Source: Collybia mongolica
Taxonomy: Eukaryota; Basidiomycota; Agaricomycetes; Agaricales; Clitocybaceae
Direction of reading: 5' to 3'
Assembly (NCBI GenBank): GCA_013420905.1
Contig: JAAXNY010000016.1
Span: forward strand, 1,426,001-1,490,000
Length of the DNA stretch: 64,000 nucleotides
A program made the position numbers and the translations under genes. This document shows positions 53,448-64,000 of the stretch, piece by piece (positions within the stretch are counted from its first letter, which is position 1; the number at the start of each line of letters is the position of its first letter). The notes below the pieces were generated by a model. It was not told the origin of the DNA, made no database searches, and saw nothing but the letters and a program-made list of their open reading frames with translations.

Positions 53448-56400
53448 TCTCGTTGGCCTGCGCGAAACATTTGTATGGATGAAGTCTCATCATTCCTCTG
53501 CATAAAGTTATCCGTAGGATGGACCTGGGGGATTAATATGTAGTTGTATAATAATTTTACGCAGTGAAGAAAGGACACTATTAATAGTTCAACGTACCAT
53601 ACCAGTTAACAGCCGGCTTGTTTAGGATATTTGCAGAGCGAAATAAACATACGAGAGTAATTAACCTGAGCTAGCTTGATTGGGATAGCGACTTGAATCC
53701 TAACGTAAGGGACGGTTTCAGTGCTCAAACGGCAGCGGATGCGCATTTCCGAGGTGTCAATATCTTCGTGTTCTTGTGATCTGCCTGAATTTCCTACCAT
53801 ATTCCTTTCGTTTTCACGCAAATATTCTTTCCGCGGGCGCAGCTGAATGACTAATTTCATTGTCAGAACTCACCGCGGATCAATATATCTCGTACTGTAC
53901 TCTATAGGTCTTCTCACTTACACACCAAGTGGTCCGAAATAATCAAAATTGTACGTGTACCCCCTCCATGCAATCAAAACTTTTTTTGACCCCTGCAAGA
54001 GCGGGAGTCGTGGCGGAGCCCGAGATATCCGGAAAAAGTCAAGTGAAAGAAAAGCCAAGTCTCCTTTCCAAAAGCATAGGAAATACGTAAAGGGGGGATT
54101 GGCTAGAGATGCATGAAGGTCTATTTTGAGGCGTTGAGCCAGGCATTACTCCATTTAGCTTTTGGCTTTCGTGGTCATAGAGCGCAAAACCTGCATCATT
54201 AAAACTGATAAATCGCTGATGGTCCTTACTGAATGTCCCGGGCAAAGCAAATATCTACTCGAGGTCATATTCCTGGAGCGGCCTCGATGCCCTATTTCCT
54301 GACACCTTAATAACGCTCAGAGCTGAACGTTGAAATTTGAAGCTCAGGTTTTTGTTTGATCATTATTCCCCCGAACAGCACTTGGAGGATCTCTCAAACA
54401 TATCCAAGTGCCTGGCGCCGGTGCCATCGAATGATGTCGAGGCTTAGTGAAGATTTCGCTCGAGGTGGATTTCGGCCAGGAGGTGGGTGAGGAACGCCAC
54501 TGGGGCTTGTGGGACTTTATGAGCCCACGTTACCGGGAGGATTTGCCTACAGCCGGTGTAAGATGTTATAAATACCAGAGAAAGAATCACGGGCTGATCA
54601 TACACAACAATCAACACGTCGACTCAAAACCTCTTGCGGGGAACAATGGATCCTAGATGTATTCGCACTTTAGTGGTTTTCAGGCTCCCAAGGGGGCCGC
54701 CGACGCGCGCCTCCTATTAACCAGTCGTACATGAAATTACGCCCACCATTCTTTGCTATATGCTACAATAGGCGTCTTATTCCGGACTCTGGAATTTATT
54801 GGAGTTTATGAGGGTATAAAATGAGAGAGTGGCTTAAACTCGGCCATAGATCGAAGGCGATTAACGCCAATGAAGAGGGTGAATAATTTACCGAGCCTCA
54901 CCTAGTACACCTAAAACGCTGAACCAGAGATCAGTAGCATCGCACTAATACCATGTACATACGCAAAATACTTCCGTACATCAATTATAACCGGGCCGGT
55001 ACCCCAGGAAGGGGGGGGAACTCCTAGATCGACGACTGGATTTCCAACCACATTCATGGAGATGAAACGTGCCATGCACTCCCGTCATAGTGGTATCAGT
55101 AAGATCATAGTTTGAATACGGGCCGTAATGGCATTCCCATCCCAGCATCCAAGTCGTGTCATTGTCCCACCAAACAACGATGAGAAATACATGCCTTTGC
55201 ATTGGCTGCCGTACCATGCACACCACTATGTTTTCTAGACGTCCCGTCCTTGTTAATCATGCCAAAACGATTCGGTTTTAGGACCTTGAGGATGTGGTCT
55301 TACAGCCGTCTACGCCGACACCAACTTCGAAGTCCCGCACTGGGAAGGATAGTTTCGAGGGTGAAGGTTTATGTTTCATTTTAGATAATTGTGTAAGTTG
55401 AGAGCTTCTAATCGGGTTCTTTCACTCTTTTGTCAGTAAATCACCTATATTTTTCTCAGTAATACTTTTCCTAAAGCCCAGCGTCAGGGTCCAATAGATC
55501 CGCGGAGTTTAGAATTAGATCGTTTCCTTCTTCGGCTCAGCCTTTTGAGGTGGATCTGGTTCAACAAGTCGTTTCACCTGGCGACATAAAAGGGGTGCAA
55601 GAATACAGTGTGAACATTAGGAATCAGTTTGGGTAATAGTGCTACAGCCATAACGGCCTGTCAATACCGGGGAGTGGCATAACCAATAATTGTTAGGTAT
55701 CGAGAAGGGGTCAGGTACGTATCATTGAACTTTTTTAACCGTGGACCAAAAATAGACATGGAACCTTACTTATATTGCGGCTGCCCAGGTCAAGTAGCTT
55801 TCTCATGTCCGTTATTTGACATATTTAAGCTTTCGGTGCATCGCAAAGAATTCGTCCAATCAGTTCCCAGCGTTTCAGCTTCGCGACTAAATTCTCTCTC
55901 AAGTGCATGAACAGATGTCGCTGATAGTTGGCTCTTGCCGGGGCAGTCCCGCTGTCTGGGTCATGAGACCAATATTTCGGGTGACGAGTTTTTTTTTTTT
56001 TCATCATTAGCTCATATATATCTCCATCGGACTCAATTCATCCTTGCTCTCGTGTTCAGGGGCCTACGTGAGTGTATCATTCTTATCGATTTGATGACAA
56101 TCGCGTCGGTGCGATGAGATCTCGGTCCCCAGTGGCGGCTTCCTAGCCGAATTCCTAGTTTAAGTTGCCAGCCACTATGTCATTTTACTAAGTAGACTCA
56201 GTGAGGTTCACAACGACAACGAAGTCTGTCATTCGTCCATCCCCAGTTCAAAGTAAACCACCATAGTAGACTATTACCTACGATGGAAGACGCAAATACA
56301 TTCTGAGCTGTGCAAGTGCAAGTTGAGTTGACTACCTTAGGGCAAGTGAATTGAACGAGCACTACGGACATACCGCATAACGGTTATCGCAAGGCGACCC

Positions 56401-56952
56401 CCACTCAAGCAGGTAGTCGAATATATTAATGATACGGGGCGATGCGTTGTTACCCTGACATCGTCATGAAACTGGTCCTCATTTGGCGATCGGACATCGA
56501 GGCTGGACCAGTTCGTTTGCGTGAGTGTGTGCCTGACCTATGACGTTTTTATTTATTTTCTCAGACAAAAGTCGCAAGTAGACCCTTTCCTCATGGTAAC
56601 ATTCTATGACACCATAGTAGACAGCTACTTGCAAGCTCTGGAAAGGGAAACGGGGAACAGGTGCCGCCCAACAATGCGTTATAAACCCGTGCCATTGGTA
56701 AATAGAATGAGTGTATATCTTCTAATTTTGTACGAACTGAACTGCATGTCATTGTGATCGTTCTTTATGAACCGCAGTGTGGTGGTTCGCCGAACGCAAG
56801 GGGAATGGCTAGAGGTAAGTCCAGGTGGTTGTTTTTGTGTACCAAATTTGACACTAGCAAGAAGAGAAGAACAGAAAATGACAATCCCCAATCAGGCAAG
56901 AGGAGCACGTGCTATTTGAGTCTCAGCCACTCTCCCCTCCCAAACTCGATCC
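53448..56952. other. 3.5 kb gene-poor region
   Basis: Short frames only. It holds a run of 11 T near 55989. No gene, RNA or element boundary supported. Confidence 0.45.
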
Positions 56953-56959
56953 TATAAAA
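56953..56959 (+). promoter_or_regulatory. TATA box of DUF6699 member 6
   Basis: TATAAAA, 73 bp upstream of the ATG at 57032. Confidence 0.5.
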
Positions 56960-57031
56960 CCTAAACATAACCTTCAGCCCCCCTTCGTAAGATCTGCATA
57001 CCCCCCACAAGAGACTCACCTATCCTTCAAT

Positions 57032-57940
57032 ATGAGACTAGTCATGACGCCCCCAGCCCAGCCAAACCCTCCCACCGGTGACATGTTCGCTGCCCATACC
57101 AGTGAGTCCCCCTCTCCAGTTGCCGCGACGACGCTCAAGTCAGCAGGTCACCAAAGCCTCCTTGCCATTAGTCTAGCTCCATACAGCTCAGGCGGCCCAG
57201 CCAAATCCATGCCCGTCGCCCAACTTCCCGCCGCCTCGTCGTGTCTACTTGGCGGACGCACGCCTCCACCACTGCATACAGAAACCTCAGGACGGACTTT
57301 TCGAGCTCATGAACCATATGAACGGGCTTATCTGAGCTCGTCCACATCAATGGCCATGGTAGATGCGGCCCATAACGTCCCCACCACCTCCACCGATGGA
57401 TTCTGTGCCGGCGCTAACGGGCCGCGCACAGTGCTGACTGGTGAGCCACCGCGACACACCCGACCATTGTACAGCCATATTCCCCTTCCATATGAACACG
57501 TCAATCTCCATCCCGCCCTCGAGTATGAGGTTGATGCTGAGTGGGACATCCGCAGCTCACCGCTCGGTACGGACAGCCGACACTGGCCTGCACCGGCCAC
57601 CAGTCCACCCCGCGGGTGCTTGACGATAGTGCTACCATTGACAAGCCAAAGGATGACGGTCTGCCCCTCCTCGTCTCCTTCGAACCCACATTGCGGAATC
57701 GTCACTGTGTGGGACGTGCTCATTGCCGTTGAGATGGTGATGAGTCGCCTGGACAACACCGACGATACATGTGTACGAGGATATCCGAGAGACAGGCGAA
57801 TGACGACGCGAGGAAGGAGATGTATTTGCAAAGGGGACGTCCCGTCACTGGAATATTTGCGCCAACGGTATGGACGGGCTGGACTGGTCAAGACCAGAGG
57901 GGACGATGATGTTTGGATGCTCTATGTTGGGCATCAATAA
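57032..57940 (+). CDS. divergent DUF6699-like protein, array member 6
   Basis: The first ATG after the TATA box is 57032 (MRLVMTPPAQP), giving 302 residues, longer than its relatives because of an extended Pro/Ser/Ala-rich N-terminus. The C-terminal half keeps a weak family pattern: YEHVNLHPALEYEVD, ATSPPRGCLTIVLPL, CGIVTVWDVLIAVEMVMSRL, and the terminal DDDVWMLYVGHQ. The central YxRRxR block is changed to an Arg/Cys-rich GRRCICKGD. Assigned by position and by these blocks. Confidence 0.65.
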   Translation: MRLVMTPPAQPNPPTGDMFAAHTSESPSPVAATTLKSAGHQSLLAISLAPYSSGGPAKSMPVAQLPAASSCLLGGRTPPPLHTETSGRTFRAHEPYERAYLSSSTSMAMVDAAHNVPTTSTDGFCAGANGPRTVLTGEPPRHTRPLYSHIPLPYEHVNLHPALEYEVDAEWDIRSSPLGTDSRHWPAPATSPPRGCLTIVLPLTSQRMTVCPSSSPSNPHCGIVTVWDVLIAVEMVMSRLDNTDDTCVRGYPRDRRMTTRGRRCICKGDVPSLEYLRQRYGRAGLVKTRGDDDVWMLYVGHQ

Positions 57941-60350
57941 GTGAAGCCCGTGCTCAAAGTGAAGATTGTATTAGTGGGTTTATTCTCGATTTTGTGAAGT
58001 TTCCCCATTGATTATCTGGTTTCCTTTCAGATTTACTGTTTCGGATGTGTCATACAACATAATAGAATTATTTTACTCACCATGATGATATAGCTCTACA
58101 CACCACCCGATACTCTCTCAGCGCTCGTCGAAGCGACAATATGGGTGGCCCATTTGTCGTGGGAGCTTAAGACTCCCGAACAGACATGTGGAAGCAAACC
58201 AAGAGACGTGAACGCTTGAAAGCTCGATGACGATATATTAGGAAAAAGAGAACTGAGTCGTAAAGAAAAGACAGCGTTAAAGTCATTGAAGGCCTTTGAC
58301 GACAAGGTCAGAAGATGGTGAGGTTCAACGTCGATAGGGTGACGAGCCAGCATTCAACTAGAAGCTTACCAATCCATATCGGAGTTTGATTTTCGGTACC
58401 TGGCGCCATGTAAAACGATTTTCCCATGAACGTTAGCATTCTGAACCCTCAGCATGTCTCGTCATCTAAAAGGCTATTAGAAAGCAACAAGCCCGTCGCC
58501 AATACAAAACTTACGTTTTCAAACACGAACTCTAAGCTTTCCTCTCGAATTACAGGTTACTGATGGCGTCTTCTAATTCTCATCACCCCATGACATCCCA
58601 CCATCCGAATCACGGGGGAGTTGAGTTAGTTCTCGCAGATCACGTCATTTTAGACGCTGCAGGTTACTATCCTGATGCTTCACGGAGATTTTCCAGACCG
58701 AGGTTACCCATATCTCGATCGATGCCAGGAATCAATCTGGATCATCCACATGTGGCGGCTGTTCGCAGCCCACTCATAGGACAATGGTCTATAGCGGTCG
58801 CCTGCTTCTGAGTGCCCTTTTGTCGGACCATTCCCATAGTCTCATCGTAAAGGAGGCCTGATCTCAGAAAAAGTATGACGTTGCTGGCTCCGCAGCCTGC
58901 GAACGCACATCCCCTGGATCCGCTTTGCACGCTGCCACATGCGGAACTTCCGTGCGAGCATTACGCACGAGCGATTCACCCGTTTATTAACAGGGTGCTA
59001 GGAATATCATGAAACATTGGTTAGCCGCCCAAGAAGATCACACGCACAATTGGTCTCCTGCACCGAAACTATTTCGACCCGCGAACCTTACGGACGTGTT
59101 TTACTTCCGATTCTATTCACCTATTCTTGCAAGGCCGGCTCACCTGCCTGGAGGGGTCCTGCCGAATGCGGAAGCAACACCATTCTTGGGAACTCACCGA
59201 TCACACGTTCGGTATCGCTGTGCGTATAACGACTTCCTGACAATCAAGCTTTCTTCTCTTCGGACGCATCCTTTGATTGAGTGTGTACCTGGAAAAATAC
59301 CTCGGTTAATTCGGGGGTCATTGTTCGTTGGTGCTGGCGGAGGAGTTCCCTATCCCAAAGATGAATAATGAGGAAGTTCAGCAATGGAAGATTAAGAACT
59401 GTTGTTGGTCTCGTCAACAATATGCCAATACCTGGTACGACCACGTCAATGACCCTCTACCTTCTACAAACCTCACGGGAAAGTGGAAAAAGGTAGCACG
59501 GACAATGCGACCCACCGACCTTCGCTTCCCGGTTCGAAGGTGTTCTGTTTTAATCACCCATATGCATGCAATTAACACAACATAAGGGAGATAAAGCTCT
59601 CTCACACCCCAAATTGGGAATAGAATGACGACACACCAAATAATCTCCATTTGCCAGATACCCTCCTGCCAATAGTACGCATACACCCAAGTTCCCAATG
59701 ATTTCGAGCACCCCATGCCTCCTCGGCTTCGCATTCCCAGTGACTTCTGACGCCCGACGACGTTCACTTCTAGCTTTTTCTGGACCTGCGTTTCCCATCA
59801 ACGGCTGGGATCCGGGGGTATCGCGAGCATGTACCATCAGCCCAGTGATGACACCAAACACGAACCCTCCCACGTCAATAAGTACGTGAATATATCTTCC
59901 TTATTAAGCTTTACGTTTTTCATCCTTCCTTCTCAAATCCACCGTTTTCAGTGATCGTCTCGCATCTGTGGGGGGGGGGGGGGGGTGAGACGGTGTAATC
60001 TCCTCATTGTCTTTAATTGAAAAAACCTTTGTTTAGGTCGGTCACGATGCACTGCTGTAGTTTCATTTCACTTGTGGTACAATGAAACTGTGATGAAAAG
60101 AGCTGCGCAGGATATTTCACTTCGAAGTTGGTTAAACAGCCGTTCGACGCAGAAGGGTGCAGCCCAGTCAATAGAGTAAGTGAAATCTTGATGTCGTTGA
60201 GATGGCTGGCGTGGCCTGTAATGGATGGCAAATAGAAAAGCAGGGAGGTCAACAAAAGGCGACAAAGAACTAGACCGCGCGTGTCACGTCACGCCCCCAG
60301 ATGTAACGCGTTGACGCACGTGCCTTATGACTCTCCACATCTTTCTTATC
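57941..60350. other. intergenic with weak open frames
   Basis: Frames at 58563-58811 (+), 59009-59368 (+, 119 residues) and 59550-59873 (-, with two hydrophobic stretches, FVFGVITGLMV and LGVCVLLAGGYLA) have ATG or near-ATG starts but no family or splice support. Any of them could be a small lineage-specific gene. A run of about 15 G lies near 59971-59985. Confidence 0.35.
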
Positions 60351-60365
60351 AACCGCCATGCCATC
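60351..60365. repeat. 15-bp target-site duplication, left
   Basis: AACCGCCATGCCATC, identical to 60796-60810. It contains an ATG at 60358. Confidence 0.85.
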
Positions 60366-60795
60366 CCGAGGCATCAGTCTCGGGCTTCGGCCCGGGATGA
60401 GCGGCCATGCATGGCCTCGGCCTCTCCGGACTAAGTCGACCTCCTCTTGAGGAGGTCTCCAGGGGATGAGCCCCCCCGGGGAACCTGTCGGCAAGGGTGG
60501 CCGCACTTAAGCTTATTTATCAAGCGGATTGAGAGGCGCGGGGGGCGTGCCCTCCTGCTATGACGCCTGCCCTCGTTTCCCGAAAGGGACTATTTTACGG
60601 CCCCTCACAAGGGGGCTCACTCAGGGAGCACTTCCAACCGGGAACGGGCGGGGCAATCCAGACCTGCCTCATATGACGGCCTATAATGGACATATCTCGA
60701 CTCGGCTTGATACGATTACGGTTACACGTGACCGCTTCTGTACTTTTGTATTGCGGTATATAAAAACGTTGAAGGAAAAAAAAAAAAAAAAAAAA
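60366..60795 (+). mobile_element. SINE-like poly(A) retroelement, about 430 bp
   Basis: Flanked by a perfect 15-bp direct repeat and ending in about 20 A (from 60776), the mark of LINE-dependent retroposition. The body is non-coding. Its first 130 bp are GC-rich and strongly self-pairing (gggcttcggccc, cctcctcttgaggagg), and the last 90 bp are A/T-rich. I could not match it to a tRNA, 5S or 7SL head, and I see no second copy in the window. Confidence 0.8.
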
Positions 60796-60810
60796 AACCG
60801 CCATGCCATC
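60796..60810. repeat. 15-bp target-site duplication, right
   Basis: Second copy of 60351-60365. Its ATG (60803) is the start codon of the F-box gene. Confidence 0.85.
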
Positions 60811-62016
60811 GCCCGAAATTCCCCAGGAAATAATTGACTGCATCATTGTAGAGCTCCAGAATCACCCGCAAACTCTTGCTATATGCTCACTTGTTTCGCG
60901 CTCTTTCGTCCCCACATCTCAGAGATTGCTATTCTCGACTTTATATCTGGGTTCTTCGAAAAGGAGTGCAACTTTGTGCAAAAAGCTGTATAAAATCTTT
61001 CAGGTTAATCCTGGTCTCGCAACCTTAGTCGAGAATCTGTCTTTTCAGCTAGATAGTAACGTGTGTGGTGCACATAACGGGGCTTTTCCTGCCACTCTCA
61101 CGTTGCTGTCTCACCTACGTTCATTCACGCTGTCTGGCACCCAATTGATTAATTGGAACAAGATGCCCGGGTATTCTCGGTTGTCTTTGGGCGCAATCCT
61201 TTGCCTGCCTTGCTTGGTGTCTGTCACCATTTCTAATATTCGCCACTTCCCAATGTCGCTCTTCGCCCAGAGCGCCCAATTGAAACGGCTGTCCCTCCTG
61301 GACACCACAGCTGCCCGATCAAATTCTGTCCAGGCCGGGCCGTCACATCACTTGCCAAAGAAGGGTCAACTCGAGTACTTGTTCGGGGGTGAAGGAGCAA
61401 CCGCCGCGCTCGCGACCCACACGCTTGTCAAATTATTGACAAATCAGAACTCTCAACTTGGGGTTTCCCAATTACGCCAATTTACCGCATCAGTGTGGTC
61501 GAATGAGGGCGTTCGTGCTTATCAAATCGCATTTAACTCTTGTGGAAAGTCATTAGAGAACTTGGCACTATCTGTCGGTCATCCTGGTAAGTAGGGTTTC
61601 CGGTTCCATCATGCGTCATTCACTTTACCAACTCCCATTTAGATAACTCTCCTCCGTTAGACACTTTAAGCATCAAGCCTTTAAAACATCTACGACATCT
61701 CTCTGTGTCGGTATTTGAACATGCCTCTTCGCCACTATGGCTACTACATCTAATTGCAAGCGTGTCGGAGCACAATGTGATAGGGGAAATTAGCATAAAC
61801 ACATTTTCCGTTGATTTCGGAGATGTCGCCTGGGGCCAACTCGACGCCGTTCTGACCAGTGCCAAGTTTACCTCCCTTCACAGCATCGTCCTTCGCTATT
61901 GGAAACACCGTATCCAGGACCTACTTCCAGAGAAACAATTCCCTCGCCTCCTCACCCGAAACACGTTTGCCGTTTATCATGAGTGCGATAGAGTCTTTCC
62001 ATGCAACCACGACTGA
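60803..62016 (+). CDS. F-box protein
   Basis: Two exons, 60803-61586 and 61643-62016, with a 56-bp GT-AG intron and intact phase, giving 385 residues. The F-box is at residues 4-45: EIPQEIIDCIIVELQ, then TLAICSLVSRSFVPTSQRLLF. The rest is the weakly LRR-like Agaricomycete F-box fold (LLSHLRSFTLSGT, CLPCLVSVTISNI, AQLKRLSLLDT, LKHLRHLSVSV). It would recruit targets to an SCF ubiquitin ligase through Skp1 (family knowledge). The start codon lies inside the target duplication of the SINE-like insertion, so the original promoter and 5' leader are now about 445 bp farther away and an upstream ATG precedes this one. Confidence 0.85.
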
Positions 62017-62134
62017 GCACAAAGCAAGGCACGGAGTCCACGGTTAAATTACAAGAGAGCAGTGATGCACGATACACCATGGTTATGAGACGCGGATAAT
62101 TGGGGATGGGGAGTATATCAATGTAGCGCCTCGA

Positions 62135-64000
62135 TCAGAACTTGAACCCCCCTGCGAGGCCCATGATATTCGTAGGATCGACCGCCTTCTTCAGTGATCT
62201 CAAACCGGCGACCCCATCACCATACATGTCCTCCAACGGCGTATTGAAAATGGCATAGTTGGGATATAGCGAGGCACCAGCAACGTCTGGGCTCTCACTG
62301 ACAATGACGTCACGTAGGTGGGCTGCGCTTTGGCGCGCAGCCTCGTGGAAGTCCGAGTCGAAGTGTGGGTCGAGCCAAGCATATTCGATGTCGATGGGGT
62401 ATAGCGCTACCGACCGATCGGGTGGGTATGCCGATGGGGTTGTGTTGTAGGAAAACACAGTGGGAAGGAGGGGCTCGATAACGTAAGAGACGATTGTACC
62501 GGATTTGCGACTGAGGAGAGCACCCCAAAACTAGGCAGCAATATGGGTGTTTTGGTGACAGGGAGAATATATGTTAGGGCTTACGGTGGTTTCGTTTAGA
62601 AACGCTTCGAGGATGGTTGGTGTGCAGCGTGTCAGCGATACCGCATTGAAAATCCCTCTGAAAAGCAGCCCGAGGTATTGATCGCAACTGAACGTGGAGC
62701 CGCAGATACAAGTACACACCTCTGTCCATATGTAGCGTTTGCAGGAAATGATTTGATGAATGACAAAAAATCGCGGGTCTTCGCGTCCTGTATGAGATGG
62801 GGAATCGCCAGGAACTTATCAAACGTTCCAGCAGGTGGTGTTGGCGCGTCATAAAATAGTGTCTGAGTGATGCTCGGCTATGCATAGGGTCAGTGTCTGG
62901 CGAAGGTCGTAGCGATACACTGACTCGTCCAAGTGAGAAACTATAGGTTGTGATGATGCTGGCTTTTGGATCCTTAACACGTGTAGAGAAATCGACAGTG
63001 GCATCAGTCACCGCGGAGATATGGGCAGACGTATAAGTGATGATACCACCCTACAAATTTACGATACAGCGTACGAGAGCTGGATAGATGAAGTACTTAC
63101 CCAAATCTTGGATTGGGGGTATGTCTTAAGGGTAAAACGAGTAACGATCCCCTGTATCCGAGAGTCAGCGTAGGCAAGGGACATATTGTCGGTCTGTCAC
63201 ACAAAATTGTTCAGACCGCCCTACAAAGATCGTGTCAGATAGCAGGAAGATAGGACAAAACAAGGTTTCTTACCTTGAGCCCCCAGAATAGCATTGGGTC
63301 AGAAGTGGCGGTGACGTTGACAATGGAGCCATCTGGCTTTACAAGTTCGAAAGCTACGACACTATCGATGGTCAACCCACTTTGGTTGCTTTTCCATGAA
63401 TAGCCTGTGGTCGCTACATCAAGTCTGCACAATATAAGATAAGGTGTTACCTACCTCCGCCCAATGTGAACCCCGCCACCCCGATGCCTGTAACGCGCGC
63501 CCCGAGGACGCTAACGCCGTGGGGTGCTAGCACGGCATATACGTCGTCCCATACCAGGCCGGCGCCTATCACGGCTGTCTGTGAGCCTGGTTCATAGGTC
63601 ACTTCTGAGAAGCGGGTCATCGATATATGTACACCCTGTGTTGATGAAAATCCCGGATTGGAGGCGTGCCCACCACCTTTCACCTGTTTATATATTTTAA
63701 ACTCATGTTGGCAGGCAGGGTAAAGGTAGGAGCCGTACCGCAAAAGGCGTCCGCGTGGATGAGACTATACGAATCTGGGAAGGTACTTGATCATAAACAG
63801 ATGGGGCCAGACATATGGGACGTACGATAGCGGCAACTTCCTGCCCCGTCCCCGGGCGTACACTACACCTTGCTCGTTGCGTGCTGGAGCTCGCCCAGTG
63901 TGTGATATCTTTAAGGTACTCAACGGCTTTGAGGACTGTATGGAAGTCTAATCAGCGATCAGGTATGTGCTCAACAAAAAGGGATACTCACTCGGATCGT
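62135..64000 (-). CDS. FAD-linked oxidoreductase (PCMH + BBE type), 5' partial
   Basis: Many-exon gene entering from the right edge; the N-terminus is outside. In order: a SVRPGTGQEVAAI exon; the FAD-binding PCMH domain with VKGGGHASNPGFSS, whose His is the usual covalent FAD anchor, then VIGAGLVWDDVYAVL and GIGVAGFTLGGG; GYSWKSNQSGLTIDSV; FWGLKGGLNNFGIVTRFTL; a substrate-domain region (ITQTLFYDAPTPPAG); and the final exon 62135-62530 with the BBE-like end YPNYAIFNTPLEDMYGDG and a GGFKF terminus. Introns are 45-65 bp with consistent phases. The second covalent Cys of berberine bridge enzymes is absent, where GVAG stands instead. It probably oxidises a small alcohol, sugar or secondary metabolite. 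Substrate unknown. The frame is intact in view. Confidence 0.88.

Noticed and set aside
59971..59985. Poly-G run as a regulatory or quadruplex element
   Set aside because: Single homopolymer, like the one at 6099-6111; no surrounding structure to support a role.
1..64000. tRNA, rRNA and CRISPR arrays
   Set aside because: Looked for GGTTCGA..CC-type T-arms, rRNA-like blocks and regularly spaced repeats. None convincing; CRISPR is not expected in a fungal genome.

Overview
The window reads as nuclear DNA of a filamentous basidiomycete, most likely an Agaricomycete. Genes are cut by many 45-80 bp GT-AG introns. The protein families are typical of that group: expanded caspase-like peptidases, DUF6699 proteins, F-box proteins, a BTB protein, and a CxC5/CxC6 protein of the KDZ-transposon world. 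I cannot name the genus. Function names come from motif recognition by eye, with no database search.

Layout. 1-945: the 3' end of an unknown gene and a small unknown gene. 2142-2740: a small DUF6914-like gene. 3.9-21.7 kb: four caspase-like (peptidase C14) paralogues, all on the minus strand and called A to D here. A (3924-5831), C (15978-18095) and D (19620-21710) keep the His and Cys catalytic motifs. B (12980-14396) has lost the His-bearing exons and is decaying. All four end in the same tiny last exon. Between A and B sits a 4.6 kb TIR-bounded DNA transposon (7931-12538) flanked by a perfect 11-bp direct repeat. Its large CxC5/CxC6 gene is broken by a nested 380-bp solo LTR and by one nonsense codon.

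22-31 kb: a TA-flanked MITE, a BTB/POZ gene with an internally repeated N-terminus (24500-26200), degenerate tandem repeats, and a long low-complexity protein gene (28783-30996). 31.2-38.0 kb: an old tandem segmental duplication of about 3.2 kb, its second copy carrying a foldback element. 38.2-39.5 kb: an F-box gene with an apparent frameshift.

40-58 kb: a DUF6699 family array, three genes on the minus strand followed by three on the plus strand, separated by gene-poor DNA and one internally deleted hAT element (45002-45836). 60.4-64 kb: a SINE-like, poly(A)-tailed insertion whose 15-bp target duplication contains the start codon of an F-box gene (60803-62016), then the 3' part of an FAD-linked oxidoreductase gene that runs off the right edge.

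There is no operon logic. The themes are local gene-family growth (caspases, DUF6699, F-box) and heavy, nested transposon activity in the spaces between. The most notable items are the CxC5/CxC6 element with clear ends and a D/D/E-like pattern in its single large protein, the caspase array with a shared terminal peptide motif, and the SINE that duplicated a start codon.
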